Below are positions 1 through 8,502 of a DNA stretch of 45,139 nucleotides, piece after piece. Numbering within the stretch: position 1 is the stretch's first letter; the number at the start of each line of letters is the position of its first letter. The translations under genes were made by a program, and so were the position numbers. The DNA comes from CAYVQU01 sp964453155 (GTDB lineage Bacteria; Chloroflexota; Anaerolineae; Anaerolineales; UBA11858). Location: assembly GCA_964453155.1 (NCBI GenBank), contig CAYVQU010000018.1, positions 1-45,139 on the forward strand, given 5' to 3'. A model generated the notes under the pieces. The model saw only the letters and a list, made by a program, of their open reading frames with translations. It made no database searches and was not told where the DNA came from.

Positions 1-438
1 TGTTTACGAAAACCCTTGTCAACCTTTTCTCCCCCTAACTTCCGGGAATTGCTGGAAAAAAATGGACTTAAATTTGAAGAAGATTTGGTGGCCTTAGGCC
101 CTCCAGTTATGGAACATGGCCTGGCGGGTGCGAAAAAATTATTGACAGCACATCCTGAAATCACGGCATTGTTTTGTTATAACGATCTGCTGGCAATGGG
201 TGCCATTCAGGGTTGTAAGGAGATGGGTTTTCAAATCCCGACTGATATTGCCATCATTGGATTTGACAATATCAGCTTCAGCGCCCTCGTTGATCCCCCG
301 ATGACCACGATCCATGTGGATAAATACGAAATTGGCAAACGAGCCGCGTCGCTGCTGGTGCAAATGCTGAAAAGTCCTAACCAAGAATACCCCATTGAAG
401 TGGTCGATACCGAGTTGATTATCCGTCAATCGGCGTAG
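1..438 (+). CDS. LacI/GalR-family regulator, C-terminal part (cut by window start)
   Basis: The reading frame is open from base 1, so the N-terminal helix-turn-helix lies upstream of the window. What remains is the second half of a periplasmic-binding-protein-like effector domain. Family landmarks are the ALFCYNDLLAMGAIQGCKE helix, the PTDIAIIGFDNISFSALVDPP strand-loop, and the closing TTIHVDKYEIGKRAA segment, which together are characteristic of LacI-type sugar-responsive repressors. The first in-frame start codon, TTG at 16, would begin mid-domain and is not a real start. It lies about 200 bp upstream of a transporter operon on the same strand, so it plausibly regulates that operon; a LacI regulator suggests a sugar ligand. 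Effector and operator cannot be read from the sequence. Confidence 0.88.
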   Translation, partial: CLRKPLSTFSPPNFRELLEKNGLKFEEDLVALGPPVMEHGLAGAKKLLTAHPEITALFCYNDLLAMGAIQGCKEMGFQIPTDIAIIGFDNISFSALVDPPMTTIHVDKYEIGKRAASLLVQMLKSPNQEYPIEVVDTELIIRQSA

Positions 439-447
439 GAAAAAGAA

Positions 448-485
448 AGAGATACCGCAGGGACTTGGCGGTCAGCGGTATCTCT
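448..485. terminator. Hairpin after the LacI-type gene
   Basis: An 11-bp perfect inverted repeat (AGAGATACCGC at 448-458, GCGGTATCTCT at 475-485) follows the stop codon. There is no T-run on the plus-strand 3' side, but an A-rich tract precedes it, so it would work better as a minus-strand terminator or as an mRNA 3'-end stabiliser. Confidence 0.45.
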
Positions 486-500
486 GAGAAACGATAGCTA

Positions 501-529
501 CCAAATCCAAACGATAGGGATCGATTTGG
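501..529. promoter_or_regulatory. Possible operator: inverted repeat upstream of the ABC operon
   Basis: CCAAATC (501-507) and GATTTGG (523-529) form a 7-bp inverted repeat between the LacI-type gene and the transporter operon. AACGATAG occurs twice within about 25 bp of each other. Placement fits a regulator-binding site, but the half-sites are short and it could be chance. Confidence 0.25.
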
Positions 530-636
530 GTTGGGTGCTATTAGCGTAATTGTACTTTGACTATCTGATAAGCAAATGAGAAAGTCAGTAGTTTTATCTG
601 GAATTTACATATTTTTACCGACTTAGAGGACTTTTT

Positions 637-1644
637 ATGGCAGAAACGAAAACCGAAAAACCAATCCTCGAATTCAAAGATTTACAAACCTTTTTCTACC
701 TGGAAAATGGGGTGGTGCGCGCCGTGGATGGGGTCAGTTTCAGCTTAGATCGCAAAACGACCCTCGGGATCGTCGGCGAGAGTGGCTGTGGCAAGAGTGT
801 GACCGCCCGGTCGGCGATGCAGTTGATCCAATCTCCGCCAGGGAAAATTGTTGATGGTGAGATTTGGCTCAATCGGGAGAATGGGGAATCGGTTGACATT
901 ACCAAACTCGATCCACGCGGCCCCGAGATGCGGGCCATTCGGGGGGCCGAGATTTCGATGGTTTTCCAGGAGCCGATGACGTCTCTCAACCCGCTGTATA
1001 CTGTCGGGCTCCAGATCGCCGAGTCGGTGGAACTGCACCAGGGTTGCAATCGGGAAGAGGCGCTGACCCGAGCCCTCGAAATGCTGACCAAGGTCCAGAT
1101 CAGCGAACCTTCGCAGCGCCTGCACGAATACCCCCATCAACTCAGTGGGGGGATGCGCCAGCGGGTGATGATCGCCCTGGCCCTGTCCTGCAACCCCTCG
1201 ATTTTGATCGCTGATGAGCCCACCACTGCGCTGGATGTCACCGTCCAGGCCCAAATTTTGGATTTGATGCGGGCTCTCCAAAATGATTTTGACTCCGCTA
1301 TTATTTTGATCACCCACAACCTGGGGGTCGTCTCTCAGATGGCCGATCATGTTGCGGTGATGTATCTCGGCAAAATCGTAGAATATTCGGATGTTAACAC
1401 CATTTTCCACAATCCCAAACACCCCTACACGGTGGGCCTGCTCGATTCAGTTCCCGTATTTGGTCGCAAGGGCGATAAGGTGTTGGTGCCCATCAAGGGA
1501 ATGGTCCCCACCCCATCGGATATTATCCCCGGCTGTTCATTCGCCCCTCGCTGCCCCAGAGTGATGGATATCTGCTCTCAGAAAGCGCCCGAAATCCAGG
1601 AGGTTTCGGCGGGACACGAAGTGGCCTGCTGGCTTTATGAGTAG
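637..1644 (+). CDS. ABC transporter ATP-binding protein, OppD/DppD type
   Basis: A 335-residue ATPase subunit of a peptide/oligosaccharide (SBP family 5) importer, acting at the cytosolic face of the membrane. Visible motifs are Walker A GESGCGKS (47-54), the Q-loop at MVFQEPM, the signature LSGGMRQR (169-176), Walker B ILIADEP with the D-loop TALD, and the switch-His in ILITHN. The C-terminal oligopeptide-transporter extension carries the usual Cys pattern (GCSFAPRCP...DIC...VACW), typical of OppD/OppF and absent from simple sugar ATPases. The start is supported by AGAGGA about 8 nt upstream. It is the first gene of an operon whose other members lie at 1911, 4325, 5438, 6581 and 8503. Confidence 0.93.
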   Translation: MAETKTEKPILEFKDLQTFFYLENGVVRAVDGVSFSLDRKTTLGIVGESGCGKSVTARSAMQLIQSPPGKIVDGEIWLNRENGESVDITKLDPRGPEMRAIRGAEISMVFQEPMTSLNPLYTVGLQIAESVELHQGCNREEALTRALEMLTKVQISEPSQRLHEYPHQLSGGMRQRVMIALALSCNPSILIADEPTTALDVTVQAQILDLMRALQNDFDSAIILITHNLGVVSQMADHVAVMYLGKIVEYSDVNTIFHNPKHPYTVGLLDSVPVFGRKGDKVLVPIKGMVPTPSDIIPGCSFAPRCPRVMDICSQKAPEIQEVSAGHEVACWLYE

Positions 1645-1713
1645 ATGAGAAGCAACATTGCAGCTTTACAACATGAATGAGAAGAGGCGCTTTAGAAAGA
1701 ATATTCGTGATGA

Positions 1714-1777
1714 GTGATACGTGAAATGTGATGATTTTCTCAGACTCGTGCTTTACGCTTCACACCTCACGTATCAC
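1714..1777. repeat. Intergenic palindromic repeat (GTGATACGTGA family)
   Basis: GTGATACGTGA (1714-1724) pairs with TCACGTATCAC (1767-1777). The pairing extends imperfectly inward (ATGTGATG against CGCTTCACAC). It lies between the operon's first ATPase gene and the SBP gene. It is one of the many dispersed hairpins in this window. Confidence 0.7.
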
Positions 1778-1910
1778 GCCCCCCGTAATCATCTTTCTAG
1801 ATCGCAAGTTTTTAAGAGGAGGTGGTGCCCGGAAGACTTGATTTGTATATTGCAGCCCCTTGGCTGCGCCAATCTTTTAGGAGATTTAGAAGTTTAGGAG
1901 AATTGCAAAA

Positions 1911-4094
1911 ATGAAACCTGTACGTTTTGCCCTATTGATACTCTTGGCAGTGTTAGTATTTACTGCCTGTGCCGCTCCTGAGCCCCAGATCATCGAGAAA
2001 GAAGTGATCGTGACTCAGGAAGTGGAAGTAGAGGTCGTCAAGGAAGTCGAAGTCGAGAAAGAAGTCGAAGTCGTCAAAGAGGTGGAAGTTGAAGTTGAAA
2101 AACTCGTTGACGTCGTTGGCGCGATTCCTTACCCCGAGGCAGTCCCCAAACTCGGTAGTGCGCCCTCCCAGAAATACTCCCTCGCGGATATGATCGAATA
2201 CAAGGCCCTCGATGCCTACTCCCAGCCCGAGTGGATGGATGCCCTCGTTGCCGCTGGCGATTTACCGCCAGTTGAAGAGCGCCTCCCCCTAGAACCGCAG
2301 ATCTTCTTGGCCTCCGGTATGTCCTCCGGTCTCGGTGAGTACGGTGGCGTCTGGCGTGACTTCTCCGCCTGCCCCACCGAGGGTTGGAACCGCGGTGCGG
2401 GTCAAACTCAGGGCTGGTTCGGCATTAACATCATTTACGTTGAAGGTCTGCTCAAATCTGGTCCGATCTTCATGCGCAACGATGCCATTGAACCCTTCCC
2501 CAACCTGGCCAAAAGCTGGGAATGGAACGAGGATGGCACCGAATTGATGATGTACCTTATCGAAGGTGCCAAATGGTCCGACGGTGAAGCCTTTGACGCT
2601 TCGGATGTCATGTTCACCTGGGAACACATTATCTTGGATCCCAACGTTAATAGTCAAACCTCCCGCACCACCTGGCAAATTGCGGGTGAAGATGTGATGC
2701 TCGAAGGTGTGGATGATTACACCGTCAAGTGGACCTTCCCCGTGGCCTTCCCCGTCCAATTGTTCTTCAGCATGGATGAGAACTTCTTGGTTGTCCCCGA
2801 GCACTTCTGGGGTCCTCTGCACCCGGCCTTCAACGCCGATGCCGACTATGATTCCTTCCTGAACGCAGTTGGTCCGAGTGAGTTGCCCGTTCCCACCATG
2901 GGTCCGTGGGTCGCGGTCGAATACAAGACCGACGAGATCATGGTTCACCGCCGCAACCCCTACTACTGGAAAGTAGACGAGAACGGCAAGCAGTTGCCCT
3001 ACCTCGACGAAGTCCAGTTTGAGAAGGGAACCGAAGGCGTAGGCCGCACGCTCTCCACGATGGCCGGCAGTGCCGACCACTCCAACCTGGAGAACCCCGG
3101 CGTATTCATCGAAACTCTCAAGCGAGCCGAAGAACCCGATGCCCACTTCTACATTGAGTGGGGCCCGGAGACCCTGGCTTTCTCGTTGCATGTCAACCAA
3201 AGCGCCACCCTGGGTGTTGAGGATGACCGCGATGCCGCACTGCGTGACCTGTTCCGCAATGTGAACTTCCGCCGAGCCCTCAGTCAAGCCATTGACCGTG
3301 ATGGTATGGCCCAAGCCGTTGTGCGTGGGCCTTTCCTCCGTGCCTGGCCCGGTGGCCTTTATCCTGGATCACCCTACTTCAATCGTGATTCGGTGGTCTT
3401 CTACCCCTACAGCCCGGATACCTCCAAGACCATCCTGGCTGACATGGGCTTCGAGGACACCGATGGTAATGGCGTCCTGAACTGGCCCGCGGACAGCGCA
3501 GTGGCTGGCGAAGACCTGGTTATTGCCATGAACGCGTACGAAGATCAGGTAGCTGGTGTTAATATCGCTGAAGCCCTGGTGCCCCTCTTCGCTGAGATTG
3601 GCATCCAGATCAACTTCCGCCCGTTGGCCAGCACCGTCGGCAACGACATGGTCGAGAACGGTGAATGGGAAATGTTTGTCGATCGTGGCGGGCAGGCCTA
3701 TGCCGTGCCCTTCACCCGGGCGACTGATATTGCCGCTCTAACCGATCAGACCCCTGGCTGGCACCGCAAAGGCGCCGAAGACCGCCAGTTGCAGGATTTC
3801 GAGCAGGAATTAATTGACATTGTCAACGAGTTCCGCCTGGAACCCGATGCCACCAAGCGCTTCGAGCTGATGACTGCCTACAACCAGATCTTCACCGAAA
3901 ACGTCTATGACATCGGTATTGTGGTCGGTAGCTACGGTTTGGCTTTGGCCGAGCGCTTCCAGAATGTCCCCGTGGGTACGCCCACCTTCCTGTATGAGTG
4001 GACCTGGGCCAACGTCCAGCCCGATCAGGTTTGGGTAATGCCCGAAGAACAAATCGCTGAGATTTATCCCGAAACCCTCCCGGTTTACCCATAG
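1911..4094 (+). CDS. ABC transporter substrate-binding lipoprotein, family 5 (OppA/DppA type)
   Basis: A 727-residue exported lipoprotein. A short signal peptide ends in a lipobox (VFTAC, lipidated Cys20). Residues 28-68 are a strikingly repetitive Glu/Val/Lys linker (repeats of EVEVEKEV), a tether I associate with Chloroflexota SBPs. The remainder is an SBP family 5 fold: the segment EPFPNLAKSWEWNEDGTEL, the KWSDGEAFDASDVMFTWE signature, and FRNVNFRRALSQAIDR. The length is above the roughly 530-600 residues usual for OppA. AGGAG precedes the ATG by about 10 nt. Ligand is not determinable; family-5 SBPs bind di/oligopeptides, nickel or oligosaccharides. The flanking LacI regulator and GH4 glycosidases argue for an oligosaccharide. 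Confidence 0.92.
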   Translation: MKPVRFALLILLAVLVFTACAAPEPQIIEKEVIVTQEVEVEVVKEVEVEKEVEVVKEVEVEVEKLVDVVGAIPYPEAVPKLGSAPSQKYSLADMIEYKALDAYSQPEWMDALVAAGDLPPVEERLPLEPQIFLASGMSSGLGEYGGVWRDFSACPTEGWNRGAGQTQGWFGINIIYVEGLLKSGPIFMRNDAIEPFPNLAKSWEWNEDGTELMMYLIEGAKWSDGEAFDASDVMFTWEHIILDPNVNSQTSRTTWQIAGEDVMLEGVDDYTVKWTFPVAFPVQLFFSMDENFLVVPEHFWGPLHPAFNADADYDSFLNAVGPSELPVPTMGPWVAVEYKTDEIMVHRRNPYYWKVDENGKQLPYLDEVQFEKGTEGVGRTLSTMAGSADHSNLENPGVFIETLKRAEEPDAHFYIEWGPETLAFSLHVNQSATLGVEDDRDAALRDLFRNVNFRRALSQAIDRDGMAQAVVRGPFLRAWPGGLYPGSPYFNRDSVVFYPYSPDTSKTILADMGFEDTDGNGVLNWPADSAVAGEDLVIAMNAYEDQVAGVNIAEALVPLFAEIGIQINFRPLASTVGNDMVENGEWEMFVDRGGQAYAVPFTRATDIAALTDQTPGWHRKGAEDRQLQDFEQELIDIVNEFRLEPDATKRFELMTAYNQIFTENVYDIGIVVGSYGLALAERFQNVPVGTPTFLYEWTWANVQPDQVWVMPEEQIAEIYPETLPVYP

Positions 4095-4109
4095 TTCTCA
4101 GGTCAATTT

Positions 4110-4144
4110 AGAGGGGGGCGGGGTTCGCCCAGCCTCCCTCTTTC
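4110..4144 (+). terminator. Intercistronic hairpin downstream of the SBP gene
   Basis: AGAGGG (4110-4115) pairs with CCCTCT (4136-4141), with further GC pairing inside (GGGCG/CGCCC), followed by TTTCTC. Placement straight after the SBP gene and before the permeases fits a partial terminator or RNA stabiliser that keeps SBP message in excess over permease message. Confidence 0.5.
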
Positions 4145-4175
4145 TCAGTTGCGGTATTATTTTGTTGTACTTTTA

Positions 4176-4273
4176 AATCGCGAATGATCCGAATGGTCGA
4201 ATGAAGCGAATAACTTCTCAAAAATTACCCTGAGAAAATTAGCGCCATTCGTTCATTCGCAATATTCGCGATT
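4176..4273. repeat. Intergenic palindromic repeat (CGCGAAT family)
   Basis: Outer arms AATCGCGAAT (4176-4185) and ATTCGCGATT (4264-4273) are perfectly complementary. Inside, GAATGAAGCGAATAACTTCTC and CGCCATTCGTTCATTCGC add imperfect pairing. It sits in the 230-bp gap before the permease genes and shares words with the repeats at 5332, 22012, 42531 and 43931. Confidence 0.7.
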
Positions 4274-4324
4274 ATGTTTTGCCAATAATTTTTTCCGGTA
4301 TATTCGGAAAATGAGGTACTGTTT

Positions 4325-5326
4325 ATGGTCAATTATCTGATTCGAAGAATCCTCTTCTCGATTGTGGTGCTGATTGGCATCAGTTTGGTATCTTTTGCGA
4401 TCATAGAACTGCCACCGGGTGATTTTGGCACCACCTATAAAAACCGCCTCATCAACCAATCCAATATGGAACCTGAAATGGCGGAAATTCAAGCCCAAAA
4501 AGTCCGCGAGCGGTACGGATTGGATGGCATCATGGTGGAGCGCTGGTTCAATTGGGTCAAAGGCATCGTCACCCAAGGCAATTTCGGCCCGGCCATGGCT
4601 TATGGCGGTAAAGATGTCTCGGAATTGCTCGTAGAGCGGTTACCGCGGACGCTTTTGCTGGCCTTAGGAGCGCATGCCATCTCATCCGTGATCGGTATTG
4701 CGATCGGTATTTATATCGCTCAACGCCAATATGGGTGGGCGGATAACATCGCAGCATTTTTTGCTTTTATCTTGACCTCCATGCCGCGTTTCTCATTGGC
4801 CTTGATTGTGGCTTACGTGCTCGTATTTGGCTTGGGTCAGCAGCATGTTAGCTCCTTCTTCTCTCCGCAGTATGTATTGGCACCCTGGTCCTGGGCGAAA
4901 TTTGTGGACTTTTTGAAACATATTTGGCCCGTAATCTTCATCGCTGGTTTGGGGGGCGTGGCCCAGAATATGCGTGTCATGCGCGGCAACTTGCTGGATG
5001 TGCTCAACTCCCAATATGTGACCACGGCCCGCTCCAAAGGGCTTAGAGAAAGGCGCGTGATTAATCGCCATGCCGTTCCCAACGCCCTCCATGCCATTAT
5101 CATGTACCAGGGTGCGGTGCTGCCTTATATGGTTCAAGGTGAATTGGAGGTGGCGATCGTGTTGAGTATCCCCACGGTCAGCCCGTTGTTTTACAATTCG
5201 ATCTCCCAAAGTGATCAATATGTCACCGCCAGCATTTTGTTGATGACCAGTGTGCTGCTGGTGGTCGGCAACCTGATCGCGGATATCGGCCTGGCCTGGC
5301 TCGATCCACGTATCCGTTACGAATGA
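4325..5326 (+). CDS. ABC transporter permease, DppB/OppB type
   Basis: A 333-residue inner-membrane permease. The N-terminus (NYLIRRILFSIVVLIGISLVS) is the classic first transmembrane segment of DppB-like proteins, followed by a large external loop (about residues 35-95). Five further hydrophobic segments follow. The cytosolic EAA-type coupling loop reads VTTARSKGLRERRVINRHAV, which would contact the ATPases encoded at 637 and 8503. GAGG lies 8 nt before the ATG. It pairs with the permease gene at 5438 to form the channel for the SBP encoded at 1911. Confidence 0.93.
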   Translation: MVNYLIRRILFSIVVLIGISLVSFAIIELPPGDFGTTYKNRLINQSNMEPEMAEIQAQKVRERYGLDGIMVERWFNWVKGIVTQGNFGPAMAYGGKDVSELLVERLPRTLLLALGAHAISSVIGIAIGIYIAQRQYGWADNIAAFFAFILTSMPRFSLALIVAYVLVFGLGQQHVSSFFSPQYVLAPWSWAKFVDFLKHIWPVIFIAGLGGVAQNMRVMRGNLLDVLNSQYVTTARSKGLRERRVINRHAVPNALHAIIMYQGAVLPYMVQGELEVAIVLSIPTVSPLFYNSISQSDQYVTASILLMTSVLLVVGNLIADIGLAWLDPRIRYE

Positions 5327-5331
5327 TTTTC

Positions 5332-5399
5332 AACCGCTAATCTCGCGAATTGCCGCGAATATTTTAAACAATTGGTGCAGATTAGCGTAATTCGCGGTT
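5332..5399. repeat. Intergenic palindromic repeat (AACCGCTAATC / CGCGGTT family)
   Basis: AACCGC (5332-5337) pairs with GCGGTT (5394-5399), continuing imperfectly through CTAATCTCGCGAATT on the left and CAGATTAGCGTAATTCGC on the right. It fills almost the whole gap between the two permease genes. Related copies occur at 22012-22071, 42531-42745 and 43931-44018. Confidence 0.75.
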
Positions 5400-5437
5400 T
5401 ATTTGATTTTTCCATACCCAAATTTCTGGAGTAGTTT

Positions 5438-6577
5438 ATGGAAGTTTACAACGATCCCCATGAAGTCGAGATTGCGACTTTATCAGAAGAAGAACAACAC
5501 GAGAGCTATTTCCAACTCCTGTGGCGCCGGTTTCGTAAGAGTAAACCAGCCATTGCGGGGGGAATTCTCATCATTGGCCTGTCGATATTGGCTATTTTCT
5601 CGGATTTTTTCTCGCCTTACGACCCCTTGGAATTGAATATGCAGGGGAGTTTCACCCCGCCGCAAAAAATCCATTTTTTTGATATTAATGGTGATTTCCA
5701 CTTCCGGCCGTTTGTCCACAACCTGACACTTGAACTGGATCCTGATACCTACGCACCCAACTGGGCCGAAGACACCTCCGTGGCCTATCCGGTCAAGTTT
5801 TTTGTCAAAGGTTGGGAATACAAGCTCCTGGGAATTATCCCCATGGACTTACATCTCTACGGCGTCCATGAAGAGGCCACCATTTATGTTTTGGGCACCG
5901 ATAAATTTGGCCGCGACCTGTGGGGCCGGACTTGCCGGGCGGGCCGCATATCGCTGTCATTAAGCCTGTTTGGCACCTTAATCAGCGTGGCGGTTGGATC
6001 CGTATTGGGAGTGGTATCCGGTTATTTTGCGGGCACCATTGACATGTTCCTACAGCGATTTATTGAATTTGTCCAGTCTTTTCCCCAACTGCCATTGTGG
6101 ATGGCGCTGGCGGCCATTATTCCACCAACGTGGCCGCCATTGCGGATCTTTGTGGTGATGGGATTCATATTCGCCTTATTGGGCTGGACTTCCCTGGCGC
6201 GGCAAGTGCGCGGTCAGGTCATGGCCTTCCGCGAGACCGATTTTATCCTGGCCGCCAAGGAGATGGGCGCTTCGAACAGCCGCATTATCTTTAAACACCT
6301 CTACCCCAACTCGCTCAGCCATATCATCGTCGTGCTCACCCTGACGGTCCCCTCGATTATTTTGGCCGAAGCCTTCTTGAGTTTCCTCGGAATCGGTATC
6401 CAGGCCCCCTTGGTCAGTTGGGGTACCCTGATGCATGATGCTCAGAATTTACAAACCTTGGGCAGCAACCCCTGGATTATGACCCCAGTGATCTTCATTG
6501 TTACGGCCGTATTGGGCTTCAACTTCCTGGGTGATGGTCTGCGTGATGCCGCTGACCCCTATTCAATTGTCCGCTAA
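5438..6577 (+). CDS. ABC transporter permease, DppC/OppC type
   Basis: A 379-residue second permease subunit. A cytosolic N-terminus precedes TM1 (about residues 40-62), then an unusually long external segment of roughly 100 residues, then the conserved LGTDKFGRDLWGR motif that opens the DppC core. The EAA loop is FILAAKEMGASNSRIIFKHL, and the C-terminal NFLGDGLRDAADP is the family signature end. GGAG lies 6 nt before the ATG. The extended external loop is longer than the roughly 290-310-residue DppC norm would allow and may contact the large SBP. It ends 3 nt before the cytochrome gene, so the two are almost certainly co-translated. Confidence 0.93.
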   Translation: MEVYNDPHEVEIATLSEEEQHESYFQLLWRRFRKSKPAIAGGILIIGLSILAIFSDFFSPYDPLELNMQGSFTPPQKIHFFDINGDFHFRPFVHNLTLELDPDTYAPNWAEDTSVAYPVKFFVKGWEYKLLGIIPMDLHLYGVHEEATIYVLGTDKFGRDLWGRTCRAGRISLSLSLFGTLISVAVGSVLGVVSGYFAGTIDMFLQRFIEFVQSFPQLPLWMALAAIIPPTWPPLRIFVVMGFIFALLGWTSLARQVRGQVMAFRETDFILAAKEMGASNSRIIFKHLYPNSLSHIIVVLTLTVPSIILAEAFLSFLGIGIQAPLVSWGTLMHDAQNLQTLGSNPWIMTPVIFIVTAVLGFNFLGDGLRDAADPYSIVR

Positions 6578-6580
6578 ATT

Positions 6581-8410
6581 ATGAAACTAAAACGGATTGC
6601 CCTACTTCTATTTTTTATGGGGATCATTTCTATTGGTTGTGCTGTCGATGTCGCCGCACCCCCGGCACAACCCGCGGTTGAAGACACCTCCCTTGAAGTG
6701 GTTGCCACACCGGAGGCTGAGATTCAGCCTGAAGAGGCACCTGCTCCCGATGAGCCTGAACCTGAACCCGAAATTGAGGATGATCCTGACCCCAAAACGG
6801 GCTCTCCCCAGACGGGAACGGTCTCTGGAATTGTCCAGGACCCCGTGGGCCCTGTGGAATCTGCTGTCGTTCGCATTCAAGGCACTGACTATGAGGCCCT
6901 GACAGCCGCGGATGGCACATTTTCCTTTGGAGAAGTGACGCTGACCGCGCCGATCTCGGTGACGGCCTGGTCTGAGGGTTATTATGTCCGCGCCGCCACC
7001 GCTCGTCTTGATTTTGAACCCGTGGTTGTCGAGATGGAGTTGTATCACACCGTCGATAACCTCGAATATGAATTTGCCTCGGCCCAAGTTTGCGGTGAAT
7101 GCCATGCCGCCAACTCTGAATGGGAAGCCGACGCGCATGCCAATACGGCCAAAAACCAGCGGTTCCTCTCGGTTTACACGGGGAAAGATGTGCACGGCAA
7201 CCGACCGGAGGTTAGTTACAACGCCAGCGGCCGGTTGAAGCCGCCCGAACCGGGCGCGGCCTATTTTGGCCCGGGCTACAAATTGGACTACCCAGACCGC
7301 ACCGGGAACTGCGCCGCCTGTCACACCCCGGTGGTTTCACCCCTTGAAACCACCAATACCTGCGGCTGGTCGGGCTGCCATGCCAATAATACAGCTTTAT
7401 ATTCGGATGAGGTTCCTTATGGAATCAGTCCCACCGGCGCGGTCGGCGTTGGAATGGAAGGGATCACCTGTGATTTCTGCCATAAGGTCGGCGCAGTAGA
7501 CCTTGATCCCGAAACAAAACTGCCCTGGTCGGCTCGGCCGGGCATTTCGTCCTATCGAATTTATCGGCCAGATGCCGATCATGACCTGTTTATGGGCACC
7601 TTTGATGATGTCCCGGGTTTTGACACTTATCTGCCATTATTAGAGCAGAGCGAGTACTGTGCCCCGTGTCATTTTGGGGTGTTCAGCGGGGTGACCGGCA
7701 GCCATACCGTAGGGAAAGGGGTGACGGTTTACAACTCCTACGGCGAATGGCTCGACAGTCCCTGGTCTGATCCGGAATCGGGGCTGACCTGCCAGCAGTG
7801 TCATATGCCCTCCGTCGATTATGAGTATTACGTCTTCCCCGAAAAAGGCGGGATGCAGCGGGATCCCAACCGGATCCACAATCATCTGATGCCGGGCGTC
7901 ACCGATCTCGATTTGATGCAAAACTCGGTCACGATGGAAGCTGCGGCTGAAGTGATCGCAGGGGAGCTCATCGTCGAGGTGGCGATCACCAACGATAAAA
8001 CCGGTCACCACGTTCCCACCGGATCACCCTATCGGCATATGATCCTCCTCGTCAGTGTGCAAGATGCCGCGGGTCAACCGATCACCCAAAAATCCGGCCC
8101 CGTACTTCCTGAATGGATCAGTGATTTTGTCGGGCTGCCGGGTACTTATTTCGCCAAAATCCTGCAAGATGATTGGACTGGCGAAACCCCCACGGCCGCG
8201 TACTGGCGCGACATCACCCTGATCGAAGATACCCGCATCGCTGCGTTCGAAACGGCTGAAAATCGATTTGTATTCGACGCGGCAAGTGAAGGACCCTATA
8301 CTGTCCAGGTCCAATTGCTTTATCGGCGAGCCTACCAACAACTGATGGAATTGAAGGGTTGGGACGATGCCGATATTTTGATGGAAGATGCTGTGATTGA
8401 GATTGAGTGA
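6581..8410 (+). CDS. Multiheme cytochrome c lipoprotein with carboxypeptidase-regulatory-like domain
   Basis: A 609-residue exported protein. A signal peptide ends in SIGC (Cys20, probable lipoprotein), then an acidic Pro/Glu stalk (about 40-75). Next comes a beta-sandwich of the carboxypeptidase-regulatory type (about 78-155: VSGIVQDPVGPVESAVVRI, ADGTFSFGEV). The central part holds five CXXCH heme sites (CGECH 171, CAACH 244, CDFCH 297, CAPCH 360, CQQCH 404) plus one CX4CH (CGWSGCH 261). The spacing resembles cytochrome c554-type multihaem proteins. The C-terminal 200 residues look beta-rich and lack heme motifs. No Shine-Dalgarno is visible and the gene starts 3 nt after the permease stop, implying translational coupling. 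An electron-transfer protein inside a nutrient-import operon is unexpected; its role here is unknown. Confidence 0.85.
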   Translation: MKLKRIALLLFFMGIISIGCAVDVAAPPAQPAVEDTSLEVVATPEAEIQPEEAPAPDEPEPEPEIEDDPDPKTGSPQTGTVSGIVQDPVGPVESAVVRIQGTDYEALTAADGTFSFGEVTLTAPISVTAWSEGYYVRAATARLDFEPVVVEMELYHTVDNLEYEFASAQVCGECHAANSEWEADAHANTAKNQRFLSVYTGKDVHGNRPEVSYNASGRLKPPEPGAAYFGPGYKLDYPDRTGNCAACHTPVVSPLETTNTCGWSGCHANNTALYSDEVPYGISPTGAVGVGMEGITCDFCHKVGAVDLDPETKLPWSARPGISSYRIYRPDADHDLFMGTFDDVPGFDTYLPLLEQSEYCAPCHFGVFSGVTGSHTVGKGVTVYNSYGEWLDSPWSDPESGLTCQQCHMPSVDYEYYVFPEKGGMQRDPNRIHNHLMPGVTDLDLMQNSVTMEAAAEVIAGELIVEVAITNDKTGHHVPTGSPYRHMILLVSVQDAAGQPITQKSGPVLPEWISDFVGLPGTYFAKILQDDWTGETPTAAYWRDITLIEDTRIAAFETAENRFVFDAASEGPYTVQVQLLYRRAYQQLMELKGWDDADILMEDAVIEIE

Positions 8411-8421
8411 TTAATAAAAAA

Positions 8422-8481
8422 AGACCTTCCAGGTTTTTGCGAAGCACCCCGAACATAGTGAGGGGCAAACCTGGAAGGTCT
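8422..8481. repeat. Perfect 15-bp stem palindrome inside the operon
   Basis: AGACCTTCCAGGTTT (8422-8436) and AAACCTGGAAGGTCT (8467-8481) are exactly complementary; the 30-nt loop itself contains CCCC and GGGG paired around an AT-rich centre. It lies between the cytochrome stop and the next start. It is not followed by a T-run, so it is a repeat or RNA-processing element rather than a terminator. Confidence 0.8.
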
Positions 8482-8502
8482 AGCTCTCCAAGAGGCAACT
8501 CT

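Noticed and set aside
2289..3314. Minus-strand frame of 341 codons
   Set aside because: Antisense shadow of the family-5 SBP gene.
8407..8502. GTG start for the second family-5 ATPase
   Set aside because: It would translate a perfect hairpin repeat into an unrelated 32-residue leader; the ATG at 8503 has a ribosome site and matches the family start.
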